Positions 38,258 through 48,042 are shown, numbered from the stretch's first letter. The stretch is DNA of 64,000 nucleotides from Pseudomonadota bacterium (GCA_023399465.1 JAEWPB010000008.1:4832-68831), one strand, 5' to 3'. The notes: a model not told the origin generated them from the sequence alone. Numbers and translations: made by a program.

Positions 38258-38791
38258 ATGCCCGAACTTGCCACCAGTGAATTCTGGAAGGACCTGAAGC
38301 CGATCGACAAGGTTTTCCAGCCGGACGCCTTGCCGGAGGTCTATCTGCAGAACGCGCCGACCGATGACGAGCGCTACTACGTGCCGTTCACCGAGACGGT
38401 TTCGTCGCGTCCCCTGTGGATCTCGCCGACCCAGAACAAGTGGTGCGACATCCTGATGGCGAAGAAGGCCGGACTGGTGAACCGGCACTATCATCCCCAT
38501 GAGGTCTTCGCCTACACGATCTCCGGCAAATGGGGCTATCTCGAGCATGACTGGACGGCGACTGCCGGCGATTTCGTCTACGAGACGCCCGGCGAAGGCC
38601 ACACCCTCGTCGCCTACGAGCACGAACAGCCGATGAAGGTGTTCTTCCAGGTCAAGGGGCCGCTGATCTGGCTTGACGAAAAGGGTGAGCCGGACGGCTT
38701 CTTCGACGTCCACAACTACATTGCGCTTTGTCGCGACCACTACGAAAAGGTCGGCCTCGGACGCGACTACGTCGAAAAGCTGTTCCGCTGA
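38258..38791 (+). CDS. Cupin dioxygenase related to 2,4'-dihydroxyacetophenone dioxygenase
   Basis: ATG 38258 follows a GGAGG site and gives 177 residues. The cupin metal motif is NRHYHPHEVFAYTISGKWG and the second motif is DFVYETPGEGHTLV, supplying His/Glu ligands for non-haem iron. The overall sequence fits the 2,4'-dihydroxyacetophenone dioxygenase family, which cleaves the C-C bond between the two oxygenated carbons of the side chain to give 4-hydroxybenzoate and formate. Some family members act on acetylacetone-like diketones, so the exact substrate is open. It is the last gene of the uptake-degradation operon. Confidence 0.78.
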   Translation: MPELATSEFWKDLKPIDKVFQPDALPEVYLQNAPTDDERYYVPFTETVSSRPLWISPTQNKWCDILMAKKAGLVNRHYHPHEVFAYTISGKWGYLEHDWTATAGDFVYETPGEGHTLVAYEHEQPMKVFFQVKGPLIWLDEKGEPDGFFDVHNYIALCRDHYEKVGLGRDYVEKLFR

Positions 38792-38802
38792 GCCATCTGA
38801 TT

Positions 38803-38838
38803 GACCGTCCGGGCGGGTCTTCTCCCGTCCGGACGGTC
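38803..38838 (+). terminator. 15-bp stem-loop at the operon end
   Basis: GACCGTCCGGGCGGG pairs with CCCGTCCGGACGGTC through 15 bp with one G-T wobble and a TCTTCT loop, 11 bases after the cupin dioxygenase stop. No T-run follows, but position and strength suggest the transcript end. Confidence 0.7.
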
Positions 38839-38936
38839 CGCTTAAAGTTCAAAAATCCTCGCGATGGCCGGAACAATTGCGACCTTATCCCGTTGCAGCG
38901 ACTGAGGCGTAATGTGCGCAGTTCGGGAGATCGTCG

Positions 38937-39737
38937 ATGCCGCGGCAGAAATTCTGGAAAGGCCATCTGAAGCTATCGCTGGTAACGGCGGCGGTGTCGC
39001 TCGTTCCGGCGACGACCGAGAGCGCCAGGATCCGGTTCCATATCGTCAACCGCGCGACCGGCAACCGTGTGGAGAGCCGTTACGTCGACTCCGTCACCGG
39101 CAAGAAGGTGGCCGACAAGGACGAAGTCCGCGGCTATCCGCGCGAGGATGGCGGTTTCGTACTGCTCGAGAGCGGGGAGCTCGACGCGATCGGCCTTGAA
39201 AGCACTCGCACCATCGACATCGAGAGCTTCGTGCCCCGCGATTCCATCGACTGGATCTGGTACGAAAGGCCGCACTTCCTCGTACCGGACGACAAGATCG
39301 GAGTGGAGGCTTTCTGCGTTATCCGCGAGTCGATGAAGGCCAATGACGTCGTCGGCATTTCGCGCCTCGTCCTCTATCGTCGCGAACATGCGGTCTTGCT
39401 CGAGCCGAGCGGGCGCGGCATCGTGTTGTGGACGCTGCGCTACGGCGGCGAAGTGCGTGATGCTCCCGACAACGCCGAGCTCGACGAGACGATCGACACG
39501 GAGACGCAGGCGCTGATGACCCGTCTGGTGAAGGAGCGGACGACGCACTGGTCGCCGTCGATGGTCGAAGATCCGATCCAGAAACAGCTGGCGAAAATCA
39601 TCAAGGGCAAGTCGAGAGCGCTGAAGCCGGCCAAGGAAAAAGAACAGGTCGCGCCAGTCAAGGGAAATATCGTCAACATCATGGATGCGCTGAAGAAGAG
39701 CCTGGCATCCGAACCGCCGCGCAACCGAAAGCATTGA
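38937..39737 (+). CDS. ku: Ku protein, non-homologous end joining
   Basis: The 266-residue protein begins [21 protein letters not shown], followed by [20 protein letters not shown], the bacterial Ku core start. It should form a homodimeric ring around broken DNA ends and recruit ligase LigD. GGGAGA precedes ATG 38937 at suitable spacing. The lysine-rich C-terminus (from about residue 220) matches the DNA/LigD-contacting tail. No ligD gene is in this window, so a partner must lie elsewhere. The gene is monocistronic between a terminator-like hairpin and the urease cluster. Confidence 0.93.
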   Translation: MPRQKFWKGHLKLSLVTAAVSLVPATTESARIRFHIVNRATGNRVESRYVDSVTGKKVADKDEVRGYPREDGGFVLLESGELDAIGLESTRTIDIESFVPRDSIDWIWYERPHFLVPDDKIGVEAFCVIRESMKANDVVGISRLVLYRREHAVLLEPSGRGIVLWTLRYGGEVRDAPDNAELDETIDTETQALMTRLVKERTTHWSPSMVEDPIQKQLAKIIKGKSRALKPAKEKEQVAPVKGNIVNIMDALKKSLASEPPRNRKH

Positions 39738-39910
39738 TCCCGCTCTCTGTTTCTGGCGAACAATTGCTGAACGCTGCTTACGGCCGTTCCGGTTGCATTC
39801 CCCGAAGCAGAAAAAACCTCCGTCGCCCCCCCTTGAAGGGTCATGCCACCGCGCTAGCTCGCTCGCCATTGCATGTTTTCTATCTGCCACGCTGTTCAAG
39901 GGAGGCGCAT

Positions 39911-40213
39911 ATGCACCTGACTCCGCGTGAGTTCGACAAACTCATCATCTACATGCTCGCGGACGTTGCCCTCAAACGCAAGGACAAGGGTCTGAAGCTC
40001 AACCATCCGGAAACGGTGGCCGTTCTCTGCGCCTACGTCCTTGATGGCGCGCGCGAGGGCAAAAGCGTCGAGCAGGTCATGGACGGCGCCCGCGGCGTGC
40101 TCAAAACCGCCGACGTGATGGAGGGCGTTCCCAATCTCCTTCCGCTTATCCAGGTCGAGGCGGTCTTCACCGACGGCAGCCGCCTCGTCAGCCTGCACAA
40201 CCCGATTACCTGA
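39911..40213 (+). CDS. ureA: Urease subunit gamma
   Basis: The 100-residue subunit starts at ATG 39911 after [49 protein letters not shown] and the C-terminal [17 protein letters not shown] are the conserved UreA stretches. It packs with UreB and UreC to form the urease trimer that hydrolyses urea to ammonia and carbamate. First gene of the cluster. Confidence 0.97.
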   Translation: MHLTPREFDKLIIYMLADVALKRKDKGLKLNHPETVAVLCAYVLDGAREGKSVEQVMDGARGVLKTADVMEGVPNLLPLIQVEAVFTDGSRLVSLHNPIT

Positions 40214-40262
40214 TTGCCTGTAGCGAAGCATACGTCCGCAATAGTCATCGCAGGAGGCTCAC

Positions 40263-40751
40263 ATGGCCAAGGAACCCGCTCCGTCCCCGCATCCGCAGCC
40301 GGAACATAAGGACCTCGCCCACAAGGCCGTACGGCCTGTCGGCGGTTATGTGCTGGCGGCAGACCCGATCGAGATCAATCCCGGAAGGCCGCGCACCAAA
40401 CTGACCGTTCGCAACACCGGCGACCGCCCCATCCAGATCGGCTCGCATTTCCATTTCTTCGAGACCAACCGCTACCTCGAGTTCGACCGGCCGAAAGCCT
40501 TCGGGCAGCGGCTCGACATCCCGGCCAACACCGCCGTTCGCTTCGAACCCGGCGATGAGAAGGAAGTGACGCTCGTGCCTTATGCCGGCAAACGCTTCGC
40601 CTTCGGCTTCAACAATCTCGTCGACGGCTGGACCGGGGACGGACCCAAGCCGGACTATCGCCCCAATCTCGACGAGGCCATCGAGCGGGCCGAAAAGAGC
40701 GGGTTCAAATCGCGCACGACACCCCCTGCCAAGAACGGCGGCCGCAAGTAG
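40263..40751 (+). CDS. ureB: Urease subunit beta, extended
   Basis: A core with [30 protein letters not shown] and [18 protein letters not shown] identifies UreB. At 162 residues it is longer than the usual about 100: an about 20-residue Pro/His-containing N-terminal extension and an about 35-residue C-terminal extension ending in a basic Lys-rich tail. An AGGAGG site lies before the ATG. The extensions may mediate contacts with accessory proteins. Confidence 0.96.
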   Translation: MAKEPAPSPHPQPEHKDLAHKAVRPVGGYVLAADPIEINPGRPRTKLTVRNTGDRPIQIGSHFHFFETNRYLEFDRPKAFGQRLDIPANTAVRFEPGDEKEVTLVPYAGKRFAFGFNNLVDGWTGDGPKPDYRPNLDEAIERAEKSGFKSRTTPPAKNGGRK

Positions 40752-40793
40752 CGCCACGGCTTCCAAACATTGCCTTTTCGAGGGAGAGCACCC

Positions 40794-42512
40794 ATGACTC
40801 AGATTCCCCGTCAGCAATATGCCGACCTCTATGGCCCGACCATCGGGGACAAGATCAGGCTCGGCGATTCCAGTTTGTACGTAGAGATTGAAAAGGATCT
40901 GCGCGTCTTCGGCGACGAGCTGCAGTATGGCGGCGGCAAGACATTGCGCGACGGCATGGGGTCCGAGAACCAGCTCACCCAGGAAGCGGGCTGCCTCGAT
41001 CTGGTCATCACCAACGTCACCGTGGTCGATGCCAAGGTCGGCGTCATCAAATGCGACGTCGGGATCCGCAATGGCCGGATTGCCGGCCTCGGCAAGGCCG
41101 GCAACCCCTCGACCATGGAAGGCGTGACGCCGGGCCTGGTGACGGGAACGTCGACCGATGCGATTTCCGGCGAGCACCTGATCCTGACCGCCGGCGCCAT
41201 GGACACGCATGTGCATTACATCTCGCCGCAGCAGGTCTATGCGGCGTTGTCGAACGGGATCACAACCCTTTGGGGCGGCGGCATCGGCCCGGTCGACGGG
41301 ACAAACGGCGTGACGTCAACCAATGGTCCGTGGAATATCGAGATGATGCTTCGGTCAATTGAGTCATTGCCAATGAACTTTGGAATTGAAGGGAAAGGCA
41401 ATTCGTCCGGCCGCCGGCCACTGGTCGAGCAGCTCGAGGCCGGCGCCGCCGGTTTCAAGGTGCACGAGGATTACGGCTCGACGCCGGGAGCCATTCGTTC
41501 CTGCCTGTCGGTCGCCGACGACTACGACGTCCCGGTTGCGATCCATACCGACACGCTCAATGAATCGGGCTATGTCGAGGACACGATTGCCGCCTTCGAC
41601 GGACGTACCATCCACACCTACCACTCAGAAGGTGCTGGCGGCGGCCACGCTCCCGACCTCCTCAAGGTTGTCGGACAGAGCAATGTGCTGCCAAGCTCGA
41701 CCAATCCGACCCTGCCCTGCGGGCAGAATTCGGTGGCCGAACTGTTCGACATGATCATGGTCTGCCACAACCTCAATCCCAAGATTCCGTCCGATGTCGC
41801 CTTTGCCGAAAGCCGGGTTCGCGCCGAGACCATCGTCGCCGAAAGCGTGCTGCACGACATGGGCGCGATCTCGATGATCGGCTCGGATTCACAGGCCATG
41901 GGGCGCGTGGGTGAGAGCTTTCTGCGCGCCATGCAGACGGCCGACGCCATGAAGCAGGCACGCGGCAAGCTGCCGGAGGACGCCCCCGAAAACGACAATT
42001 TCCGGGTCCTGCGCTACATCGCCAAGGTCACGATCAATCCCGCCATCACCGCCGGCATTTCCGAGGTGATCGGCTCGGTCGAGCGGGGCAAGTTCGCCGA
42101 TCTCGTGCTGTGGGAGCCGGCGTTCTTCGGCGCCAAACCGAAGCTGGTGCTCAAGGGCGGGTTCGTGGTCTGGGGCAACATGGGTGACCCCAATGCCTCG
42201 CTGCCGACACCGCAACCCATGTACTACCGCCCGATGTTCGGAGCGTTCGGCTCGACACTGCCGAAAACCTCGATCACCTTCGTTTCCCGCGCTGCCTATG
42301 ACAACAATGTCGCCGAGCGCTATTGCCTGCAGCGCATCGTGAAGCCGGTTTCCGCAACGCGTGTGCTCGGCAAGGCGCACATGCTGCGCAATACATTCCT
42401 GCCGAACATCGAGGTCGATCCGCAGACTTTCGCCGTCAAGGTCGACGGCGTGCATGCGACGGTCAAGCCACCACAGACGATCTCGCTCAATCAGCTCTAT
42501 TTCTTCAGTTGA
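40794..42512 (+). CDS. ureC: Urease subunit alpha (catalytic, nickel-binding)
   Basis: ATG 40794 follows GAGGGAGAG; 572 residues, normal length. The nickel ligands are visible: DTHVHYISPQQ (two His), the carbamylated Lys in GAAGFKVHEDYG, the flap with catalytic Cys-His in MVCHNLNP, and SDSQAMGRVGE with the Asp ligand. The flap reads CHNLN where proteobacterial enzymes usually have CHHLD; I recall CHNLN from actinobacterial ureases. A short lower-GC patch occurs at about 41335-41405. The enzyme is cytoplasmic. Confidence 0.97.
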   Translation: MTQIPRQQYADLYGPTIGDKIRLGDSSLYVEIEKDLRVFGDELQYGGGKTLRDGMGSENQLTQEAGCLDLVITNVTVVDAKVGVIKCDVGIRNGRIAGLGKAGNPSTMEGVTPGLVTGTSTDAISGEHLILTAGAMDTHVHYISPQQVYAALSNGITTLWGGGIGPVDGTNGVTSTNGPWNIEMMLRSIESLPMNFGIEGKGNSSGRRPLVEQLEAGAAGFKVHEDYGSTPGAIRSCLSVADDYDVPVAIHTDTLNESGYVEDTIAAFDGRTIHTYHSEGAGGGHAPDLLKVVGQSNVLPSSTNPTLPCGQNSVAELFDMIMVCHNLNPKIPSDVAFAESRVRAETIVAESVLHDMGAISMIGSDSQAMGRVGESFLRAMQTADAMKQARGKLPEDAPENDNFRVLRYIAKVTINPAITAGISEVIGSVERGKFADLVLWEPAFFGAKPKLVLKGGFVVWGNMGDPNASLPTPQPMYYRPMFGAFGSTLPKTSITFVSRAAYDNNVAERYCLQRIVKPVSATRVLGKAHMLRNTFLPNIEVDPQTFAVKVDGVHATVKPPQTISLNQLYFFS

Positions 42513-42633
42513 GAGCGAGAATGACTATGTAGCCGCCGCAATCTGCATCGGCAGCTTCATCCTGCGACAGGCCCGGTCTGCGGACGCCCTGAGACGTATC
42601 TGATCCATCGCGAGAGAAGGAGATACCGTTATC

Positions 42634-43239
42634 ATGATCATCATCGAGGGCATCGTCGGCAATTCCAACGAACCGCAATGGCGTGACCGGCTGGCCCAGG
42701 CGGAGATAGACTGGCTGGTGCTGGACCAATGGGAAGCCCAGAAGAGCCGGCTGCGGAAATCGACCACGGCGGAACTCGAACTGGCGCTGTCGCTGGATCG
42801 CAACACGCATCTGCACGACGGTGACATCCTCCTGTGGGACGAGGACCAGCGGCGCGCCGTGGTCGCCCGCATCCATCTCAAGGAAGTGATGGTGATTGAT
42901 CTTGCGGCGGTGATCGGCGAGGACCGGGACGCCGTCGTCCGCACCGTGTTCGAACTCGGCCATGCGCTCGGCAACCAGCACTGGCCGGCCATCGTCAAGG
43001 GATCTCGGGTGTTCGTTCCGCTCACCGTCGACCGCAAGGTCATGGCTTCGGTGATGAAGACCCACAACCTGCCGGGCGTGCGCTACGACTTCGTGCCCGG
43101 CGCCGAAGTCATCCCCTACATGGCCCCGCACGAGGCGCGCCGGCTCTTCGGCGGCGCCGGTGCCACGCCGCATTCGCACGTTCACCAGCACGGGCACGAT
43201 CAACATGACCATGACCACTCGCACGGCCACGATCACTGA
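42634..43239 (+). CDS. ureE: Urease accessory nickel chaperone UreE
   Basis: The 201-residue protein shows the UreE peptide-binding domain followed by the metal domain (MKTHNLPGVRYDFVPG) and a C-terminal tail extremely rich in His and Asp ([20 protein letters not shown]), which binds several nickel ions. It delivers nickel to the UreFGD-apourease complex. An AAGGAG site precedes the ATG. The start of ureF lies inside the tail coding sequence. Confidence 0.95.
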   Translation: MIIIEGIVGNSNEPQWRDRLAQAEIDWLVLDQWEAQKSRLRKSTTAELELALSLDRNTHLHDGDILLWDEDQRRAVVARIHLKEVMVIDLAAVIGEDRDAVVRTVFELGHALGNQHWPAIVKGSRVFVPLTVDRKVMASVMKTHNLPGVRYDFVPGAEVIPYMAPHEARRLFGGAGATPHSHVHQHGHDQHDHDHSHGHDH

Positions 43240-43942
43240 GCTGACTTCATCCTATCGGCGGCTGCCTGATCTCCTGCACCTGCTGCAGTTCGGCGATTCC
43301 GCGTTGCCGATCGGCGGCTTTTCGTTCTCGAACGGCCTGGAATCGGCAGTCCAGCAAGGGCTGGTGCAGGATCCCGGGAGCCTGCACGAATTCGTGCTGA
43401 ACGCCATGCGCCAGTCAGCCACAGCGGACGGAGTCGCGCTGCTCTGTGCTCACCGAGCCGCCGGAAGCCACGACATGGAAACGCTGCTGACCATCGACCG
43501 CACGGTGTTCGATCGCAAGCTCAACGAGGAAACGCGGCTGATGACGGTGCGCATGGGCCGGAAGCTCTGCGAACTCTCCGCGACGACCATCGCCGACGAC
43601 CTCAATCGCGCCTGGCTCGAGCGGATCAGGCGCGCGGAAACGGCCGGGACCCATCCCGTCAGCCTCGGCATCACCCTTGCCGCCCTCGGCGTCGACGGAC
43701 GGGATGCCTTCGGCGTGCAGCAGTATGGCGTGGCCACGACCATCCTGGGGGCGGCCCTTCGGCTGATGCGCGTCTCCTTCGTCGATACCCAGAAGATCCT
43801 GCTCGAAACGACCGCGACCGTGGCCGCGACCTACGAGGAGATTGCCGACGCCGGTATCGACGACATGGCGAGCTTCGCCCCGATGGTCGACATTCTCGCC
43901 GCTATTCACGTCAAGAGCCATGTCCGCATGTTCATGAATTAA
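43205..43942 (+). CDS. ureF: Urease accessory protein UreF
   Basis: ATG 43205 lies within the His-tail codons of ureE (35-base overlap in another frame), giving 245 residues. [20 protein letters not shown] is the diagnostic UreF N-terminal stretch; the rest is all-helical. UreF bridges UreD and UreG during GTP-dependent nickel insertion. A second ATG two codons later is equally possible. Confidence 0.94.
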   Translation: MTMTTRTATITELTSSYRRLPDLLHLLQFGDSALPIGGFSFSNGLESAVQQGLVQDPGSLHEFVLNAMRQSATADGVALLCAHRAAGSHDMETLLTIDRTVFDRKLNEETRLMTVRMGRKLCELSATTIADDLNRAWLERIRRAETAGTHPVSLGITLAALGVDGRDAFGVQQYGVATTILGAALRLMRVSFVDTQKILLETTATVAATYEEIADAGIDDMASFAPMVDILAAIHVKSHVRMFMN

Positions 43943-43956
43943 AAGGGGATCTTGAG

Positions 43957-44595
43957 ATGAAGAAAATTCCGCGTATCGGTATCGGTGGGCCGGTCGGCTC
44001 CGGCAAGACTGCAATCATCGAGGCGATCACGCCGCCTCTGGTCGAACTCGGCTATCGGATCCTGGTGATCACTAACGACGTGGTGACCACCGAGGATGCC
44101 AAGCATGTGCAGCGCACGTTGCGCGGCGTGCTGGTCGAGGAACGGATCGTCGGCGTCGAAACCGGCGGCTGCCCGCACACGGCGGTGCGCGAAGACCCCA
44201 GCATGAACCTCGCCGCGGTCGAGGAAATGGAAGCGAAATTCCCCGATACCGATCTGGTGCTGCTCGAAAGCGGTGGCGACAACCTGACGCTGACCTTCAG
44301 CCCGGCGCTCATCGATTTCTTCATCTATGTCATCGACGTCGCCGCCGGCGACAAGATCCCGCGCAAGAACGGCCCCGGCATCACCCAGTCGGATATCCTC
44401 GTCATCAACAAGACCGACCTCGCCCCATATGTCGGCGCGAGCCTCAAGGTGATGGACGATGATTCCCGCCTGATGCGCGGCAAGAAACCCTTCGTCTTCA
44501 CCAACTGCAAGACCGATGAAGGCATACCGGAACTGGTGCGCCTGATCCGCGAAAACGTGCTGTTCGACAGCGAACCCCGGAAGGAAAGCGCCTGA
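43957..44595 (+). CDS. ureG: Urease accessory GTPase UreG
   Basis: The 212-residue GTPase has P-loop GPVGSGKT, the nickel-site ETGGCPH (Cys-Pro-His), [10 protein letters not shown] and the guanine-specificity motif VINKTDL. GTP hydrolysis by UreG drives nickel delivery into urease. AAAGGGG lies before the ATG, and its stop overlaps the ureD start (TGATG). Confidence 0.97.
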   Translation: MKKIPRIGIGGPVGSGKTAIIEAITPPLVELGYRILVITNDVVTTEDAKHVQRTLRGVLVEERIVGVETGGCPHTAVREDPSMNLAAVEEMEAKFPDTDLVLLESGGDNLTLTFSPALIDFFIYVIDVAAGDKIPRKNGPGITQSDILVINKTDLAPYVGASLKVMDDDSRLMRGKKPFVFTNCKTDEGIPELVRLIRENVLFDSEPRKESA

Positions 44596-45506
44596 TGACG
44601 ACGACCGTTGCCCGGGAACTGGCGAACTATCAGGACGAGCCCAAGCAGTTGCCGAGTGGCTCGTTCGGCAAGAACGCCTTTCTGCGGCTCGGCTTCGAGC
44701 TCCGGCCCGAACGGACCGTGCTTGCGACGCTGCATCGCCGGGCACCGCTGATCGTGCAGCAGGCGCTCTACTGGGACGAGGAAATGCCGGCGCTGCCATG
44801 CGTCAGCATGATCTCCAACGCAGGGGGCATCCTGCAGGGCGACCGCTATGCGATCGAGGTCGATCTGGCACCGGACACCCAGGCCTACATCACCACGCAG
44901 GCAGCGACGCGCATTCACGAGATGGATGCCAACTACGCCGCCCAGACGCAGACCTTCACACTCGCCGCCGGCTCCTACCTCGAATACATCCCGCATCCTG
45001 TCATTCCGCACAAGCATTCGCGGTTTCTCCAGCAGACCGAGATCACCATCGATCCGACGGCGACGCTCGTCTATTCCGAAATGCTGATGCCGGGGCGCAA
45101 GTACTATGGCGACGGCGAGGTCTTCCACTACGACCTGTTCTCGTCGACCGTGCACGCGGCAAGGCCGGACGGGACATCGCTTTTCACCGAGAAGTTCGTG
45201 ATCGAACCGCATCGCGCCAGCGTCGCGCGCCTCGGCGCCATGGGCCGTTTCCACATGTTCGGCAACGTGGTGCTGCTGACCCCAAAAGTTCATGCCGACC
45301 GCATCTTCGATGCGATCGAGCCGTCTTTCGACGAGGAAGCGGGGCTGGCCAGCGGCGCCAGCCGGCTGCCGAACGACGCCGGCCTGCTGTTCAAGGTCCT
45401 TGGCATGGAAACGGCCCCGGTGCGCGCGGAAATTCGCCGTTTCTGGGACCTTGCCCGCCGGGAAGTGGCGGGCGCTCGCTTGCCAGAGAACTTTCTCTGG
45501 GCCTAG
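44595..45506 (+). CDS. ureD: Urease accessory protein UreD/UreH
   Basis: The 303-residue protein has SMISNAGGILQGDRY, TTQAATRIHEMDANYAAQ and LMPGRKYYGDGEVFHYD, the beta-helical UreD pattern. UreD forms the tunnel scaffold through which nickel reaches the active site. Here it is the last accessory gene, after ureG, rather than in the common position before ureA. Confidence 0.94.
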   Translation: MTTTVARELANYQDEPKQLPSGSFGKNAFLRLGFELRPERTVLATLHRRAPLIVQQALYWDEEMPALPCVSMISNAGGILQGDRYAIEVDLAPDTQAYITTQAATRIHEMDANYAAQTQTFTLAAGSYLEYIPHPVIPHKHSRFLQQTEITIDPTATLVYSEMLMPGRKYYGDGEVFHYDLFSSTVHAARPDGTSLFTEKFVIEPHRASVARLGAMGRFHMFGNVVLLTPKVHADRIFDAIEPSFDEEAGLASGASRLPNDAGLLFKVLGMETAPVRAEIRRFWDLARREVAGARLPENFLWA

Positions 45507-45518
45507 GGAGGTACGACG

Positions 45519-46577
45519 ATGGCAGAGGCATCATCAGGCTGGTCCGCACTCGTTGAAAGCAATGCGGCAGTTCGCTTCATCGACATCAACCTGCGCGGCG
45601 CCGGGCAGGTGATCTTCCAGAACAATCCCCTGACCGGCCTTTTCTTCCTCGCGGGGATCACCTGGGGCGCGATTGTCGGCGAGCAGATCTACATTGCCGT
45701 CGGCGCCGTCATCGCGCTGGTCATAGCGACCATCACCGCCATGCTGCTTTCCGTGGACCAGCCCTCGTTGCGGCAGGGCCTGTTCGGCTTCAACGGCGTG
45801 CTCGTGGGAGCCGCCCTGCCCACCTTCCTGGAGCCCACTGCGGCCATGTGGCTGCTGCTCCTGATCGGCGGCGCCGTCTCGACAGTGGTCATGCTCGCGG
45901 TCTCCAACGTCATGAAGACCTGGGGAGCGCCGGCCCTGACCTTTCCCTTCGTGCTGACGACCTGGTTCCTCGTTCTTGCCGCCTATTCCTTCGGCCATCT
46001 GCCGATCGCCTCGATGGGACCGCCGCAACTGCCGCACGCTGCCGCCAACGTCGTGTCCGAGATTACCGCCGCCGGACCCCTCGCGCTGCTCTCCGCCTTG
46101 CTGAAGGGGCCGGCGCAGGTGTTCCTGATCAACAATGCCATTAGCGGCGTGCTGATCGTGATCGGGCTGCTCGTGAGTTCCATATGGGCCGGCGTGTTCG
46201 CGCTGGTCGGCTCCGCTGTCGCGATATTTTTTGCGCTTATATTCGGCGCGAGCCTCGCCAGCATCGACGCCGGCCTCTACGGCTTCAGCCCGGTGCTGAC
46301 CGCGGTCGGGCTGGGTTGCACGTTCTACCAGCCGTCGTGGCGGGTCGGACTTTACGCATTGCTCGGCACGATCTTCACGGTCATCGTTCAGGGCGCGCTG
46401 GATGCGGCCGTGTCCCCGGTCGGCATTCCGACCTTCACTGCGCCGTTCGTCTTTGCCACCTGGCTGTTCCTCCTGCCAAAGGCCGATCTCAAGCCGCATC
46501 CGCATGCGCCGATCAAGAACGGCATCGTCGGAGACAAGTCAGCGAGCACATCGGATCCGACCACGCCATCGTCCTGA
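45519..46577 (+). CDS. UT-family urea transporter
   Basis: The 352-residue integral membrane protein has the two-fold internal repeat of UT channels: FQNNPLTGLFFLAGI and the later INNAISGVLIVIGLL, plus ALTFPFVLTTW and TFTAPFVFATW as the two urea-selectivity motifs. It is a passive urea channel, placed 12 bases after ureD with a GGGAGG ribosome site, so urea uptake is co-expressed with urease. Confidence 0.93.
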   Translation: MAEASSGWSALVESNAAVRFIDINLRGAGQVIFQNNPLTGLFFLAGITWGAIVGEQIYIAVGAVIALVIATITAMLLSVDQPSLRQGLFGFNGVLVGAALPTFLEPTAAMWLLLLIGGAVSTVVMLAVSNVMKTWGAPALTFPFVLTTWFLVLAAYSFGHLPIASMGPPQLPHAAANVVSEITAAGPLALLSALLKGPAQVFLINNAISGVLIVIGLLVSSIWAGVFALVGSAVAIFFALIFGASLASIDAGLYGFSPVLTAVGLGCTFYQPSWRVGLYALLGTIFTVIVQGALDAAVSPVGIPTFTAPFVFATWLFLLPKADLKPHPHAPIKNGIVGDKSASTSDPTTPSS

Positions 46578-46595
46578 AACCGCAAAGGTGACGCA

Positions 46596-47354
46596 ATGAA
46601 GCAACTCCTTCTGTCGAGCGTATGCGTGTTTTCGATGTCGTCGGCGGCTTTTGCCCATTTCCAGGAACTCATCCCCTCGGACGATGTCGTGACCGATGGC
46701 GGACCGGTGACGCTCGACCTGGTGTTTACCCATCCGATGGATCGCGGCCCGACGATGGACATGGAAAAACCGCAGCGGTTCGGCGTCAGGCGCGGCGGCA
46801 TGGTCACTGATCTCACTGACCGGCTCGAGGAACGGAAGATCGACGGGCAACGTGCGTGGCAGGCCAGGGATGAAATTACCGAGCCCGGCGCCGCTGTCTA
46901 TTTCGTCGAACCTCAACCCTACTGGGAGCCGGCGGAAAAGAAGTTCATCGTCCACTATGCGAAGGTGCTGGTCGATGGTTACGCCTCCGGCGAGAACTGG
47001 GATGGCGTTGTCGGATTGCCGGTCGAGATCGAGCCGCTGACGCGTCCGACCGGGCTGTGGACCGGCAACATCTTCACCGGCATCGTCCGCAAGAACGGCC
47101 AGCCGGTCCCCAATGCCGAAATCGAGGTCGAATATGTCAATGACGGCGCGATCAAGGCGCCAAACCCGGCTTTCGTTACCCAGGTATTGAAGGCCGATGG
47201 CGGGGGAAAATTCTCCTATGCCATGCCGAGGGCGGGATGGTGGGGATTTGCCGCGCTGACAGAAGCCGATGACCCGATGCAGCATCCGGACGGCAGCCTG
47301 GTCCCGGTCGAACTCGGCGGACTGATCTGGGTAAAGGCGACCGACATGAAATGA
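46596..47354 (+). CDS. nikK: NikK-like periplasmic nickel-uptake protein (DUF4198)
   Basis: The 252-residue exported protein has a signal peptide ending SSAAFAHFQ and the DUF4198 features HFQELIPS, VYFVEPQPYWEPAEKKFI and a C-terminal carboxypeptidase-regulatory-like fold (IVRKNGQPVPNAEIEVE). In NikKMLQO transporters the K component is a DUF4198 protein. The N-terminal His-Phe after the cleavage site is a likely metal ligand. Confidence 0.88.
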   Translation: MKQLLLSSVCVFSMSSAAFAHFQELIPSDDVVTDGGPVTLDLVFTHPMDRGPTMDMEKPQRFGVRRGGMVTDLTDRLEERKIDGQRAWQARDEITEPGAAVYFVEPQPYWEPAEKKFIVHYAKVLVDGYASGENWDGVVGLPVEIEPLTRPTGLWTGNIFTGIVRKNGQPVPNAEIEVEYVNDGAIKAPNPAFVTQVLKADGGGKFSYAMPRAGWWGFAALTEADDPMQHPDGSLVPVELGGLIWVKATDMK

Positions 47355-47406
47355 GCGGGCAAGGTCGAGGCAATTGCGCTCCACGCGGCCCCAAGCGGAG
47401 AGGTCG

Positions 47407-48042
47407 ATGGCCCACATACCTGACGGCCTTTTATCCATCCCGGTGATCGTCGGCGGCGGTGTCGCCGCATCGGTCGCGGTGTCAATCGCGCTCAGTCGAC
47501 TCGAGGATGACCGCATTCCCGAAACCGCCATCCTCGCTGCCATGTTCTTCGTCGCTTCCCTGTTCGCTGTTCCGGTCGGCCCCTCCAGCGTCCATCTGTT
47601 GCTATCCGGCTTGATGGGGCTGACCATCGGGCTTGCGACCTTTCCCGCGGTCATGGTGGGGCTGCTGTTGCAGTCCCTGCTCTTCGGCTTCGGCGGCCTC
47701 ACCACCCTCGGCGTCAACACGATCAACATTGCGCTGCCGGGCGTCTTCTTCGGCTGGGTCTTCCTCCCCCTCGTGCGTCGGCTTCCGCCGTTTTCGGCTG
47801 GGGTGATCGGTTTCATCTGCGCCGTGCTTTCGGTCGCCGGCACCGGCTGCGGGGTCGCTCTGGCGCTGATGCTGTCCTCGTCCGATTTCGTCCCATCCGC
47901 GAAGATCATCAGTGTCACCTACGTACCGCTGATGATTGGCGAAGGGCTGATTACCGGCTTTGCGGTCACCTTCCTCAAACGCGTGCGACCGGAAACATTC
48001 GGCATACCGGCCCCCCTCGGCGAGAGGAGTTCGACGCAATGA
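47407..48042 (+). CDS. nikM: ECF-type nickel transporter substrate component NikM/CbiM
   Basis: ATG 47407 starts MAHIPDGLLS, the invariant CbiM/NikM N-terminus in which the amino group and His2/3 bind Ni2+ or Co2+. The 211-residue protein has about six membrane helices (GLTIGLATFPAVMVGLLLQSLLFGFGGLTTLG). It is the S component of the ECF importer. Linked to urease, nickel is the expected metal. The stop overlaps the next start by four bases. Confidence 0.94.
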   Translation: MAHIPDGLLSIPVIVGGGVAASVAVSIALSRLEDDRIPETAILAAMFFVASLFAVPVGPSSVHLLLSGLMGLTIGLATFPAVMVGLLLQSLLFGFGGLTTLGVNTINIALPGVFFGWVFLPLVRRLPPFSAGVIGFICAVLSVAGTGCGVALALMLSSSDFVPSAKIISVTYVPLMIGEGLITGFAVTFLKRVRPETFGIPAPLGERSSTQ

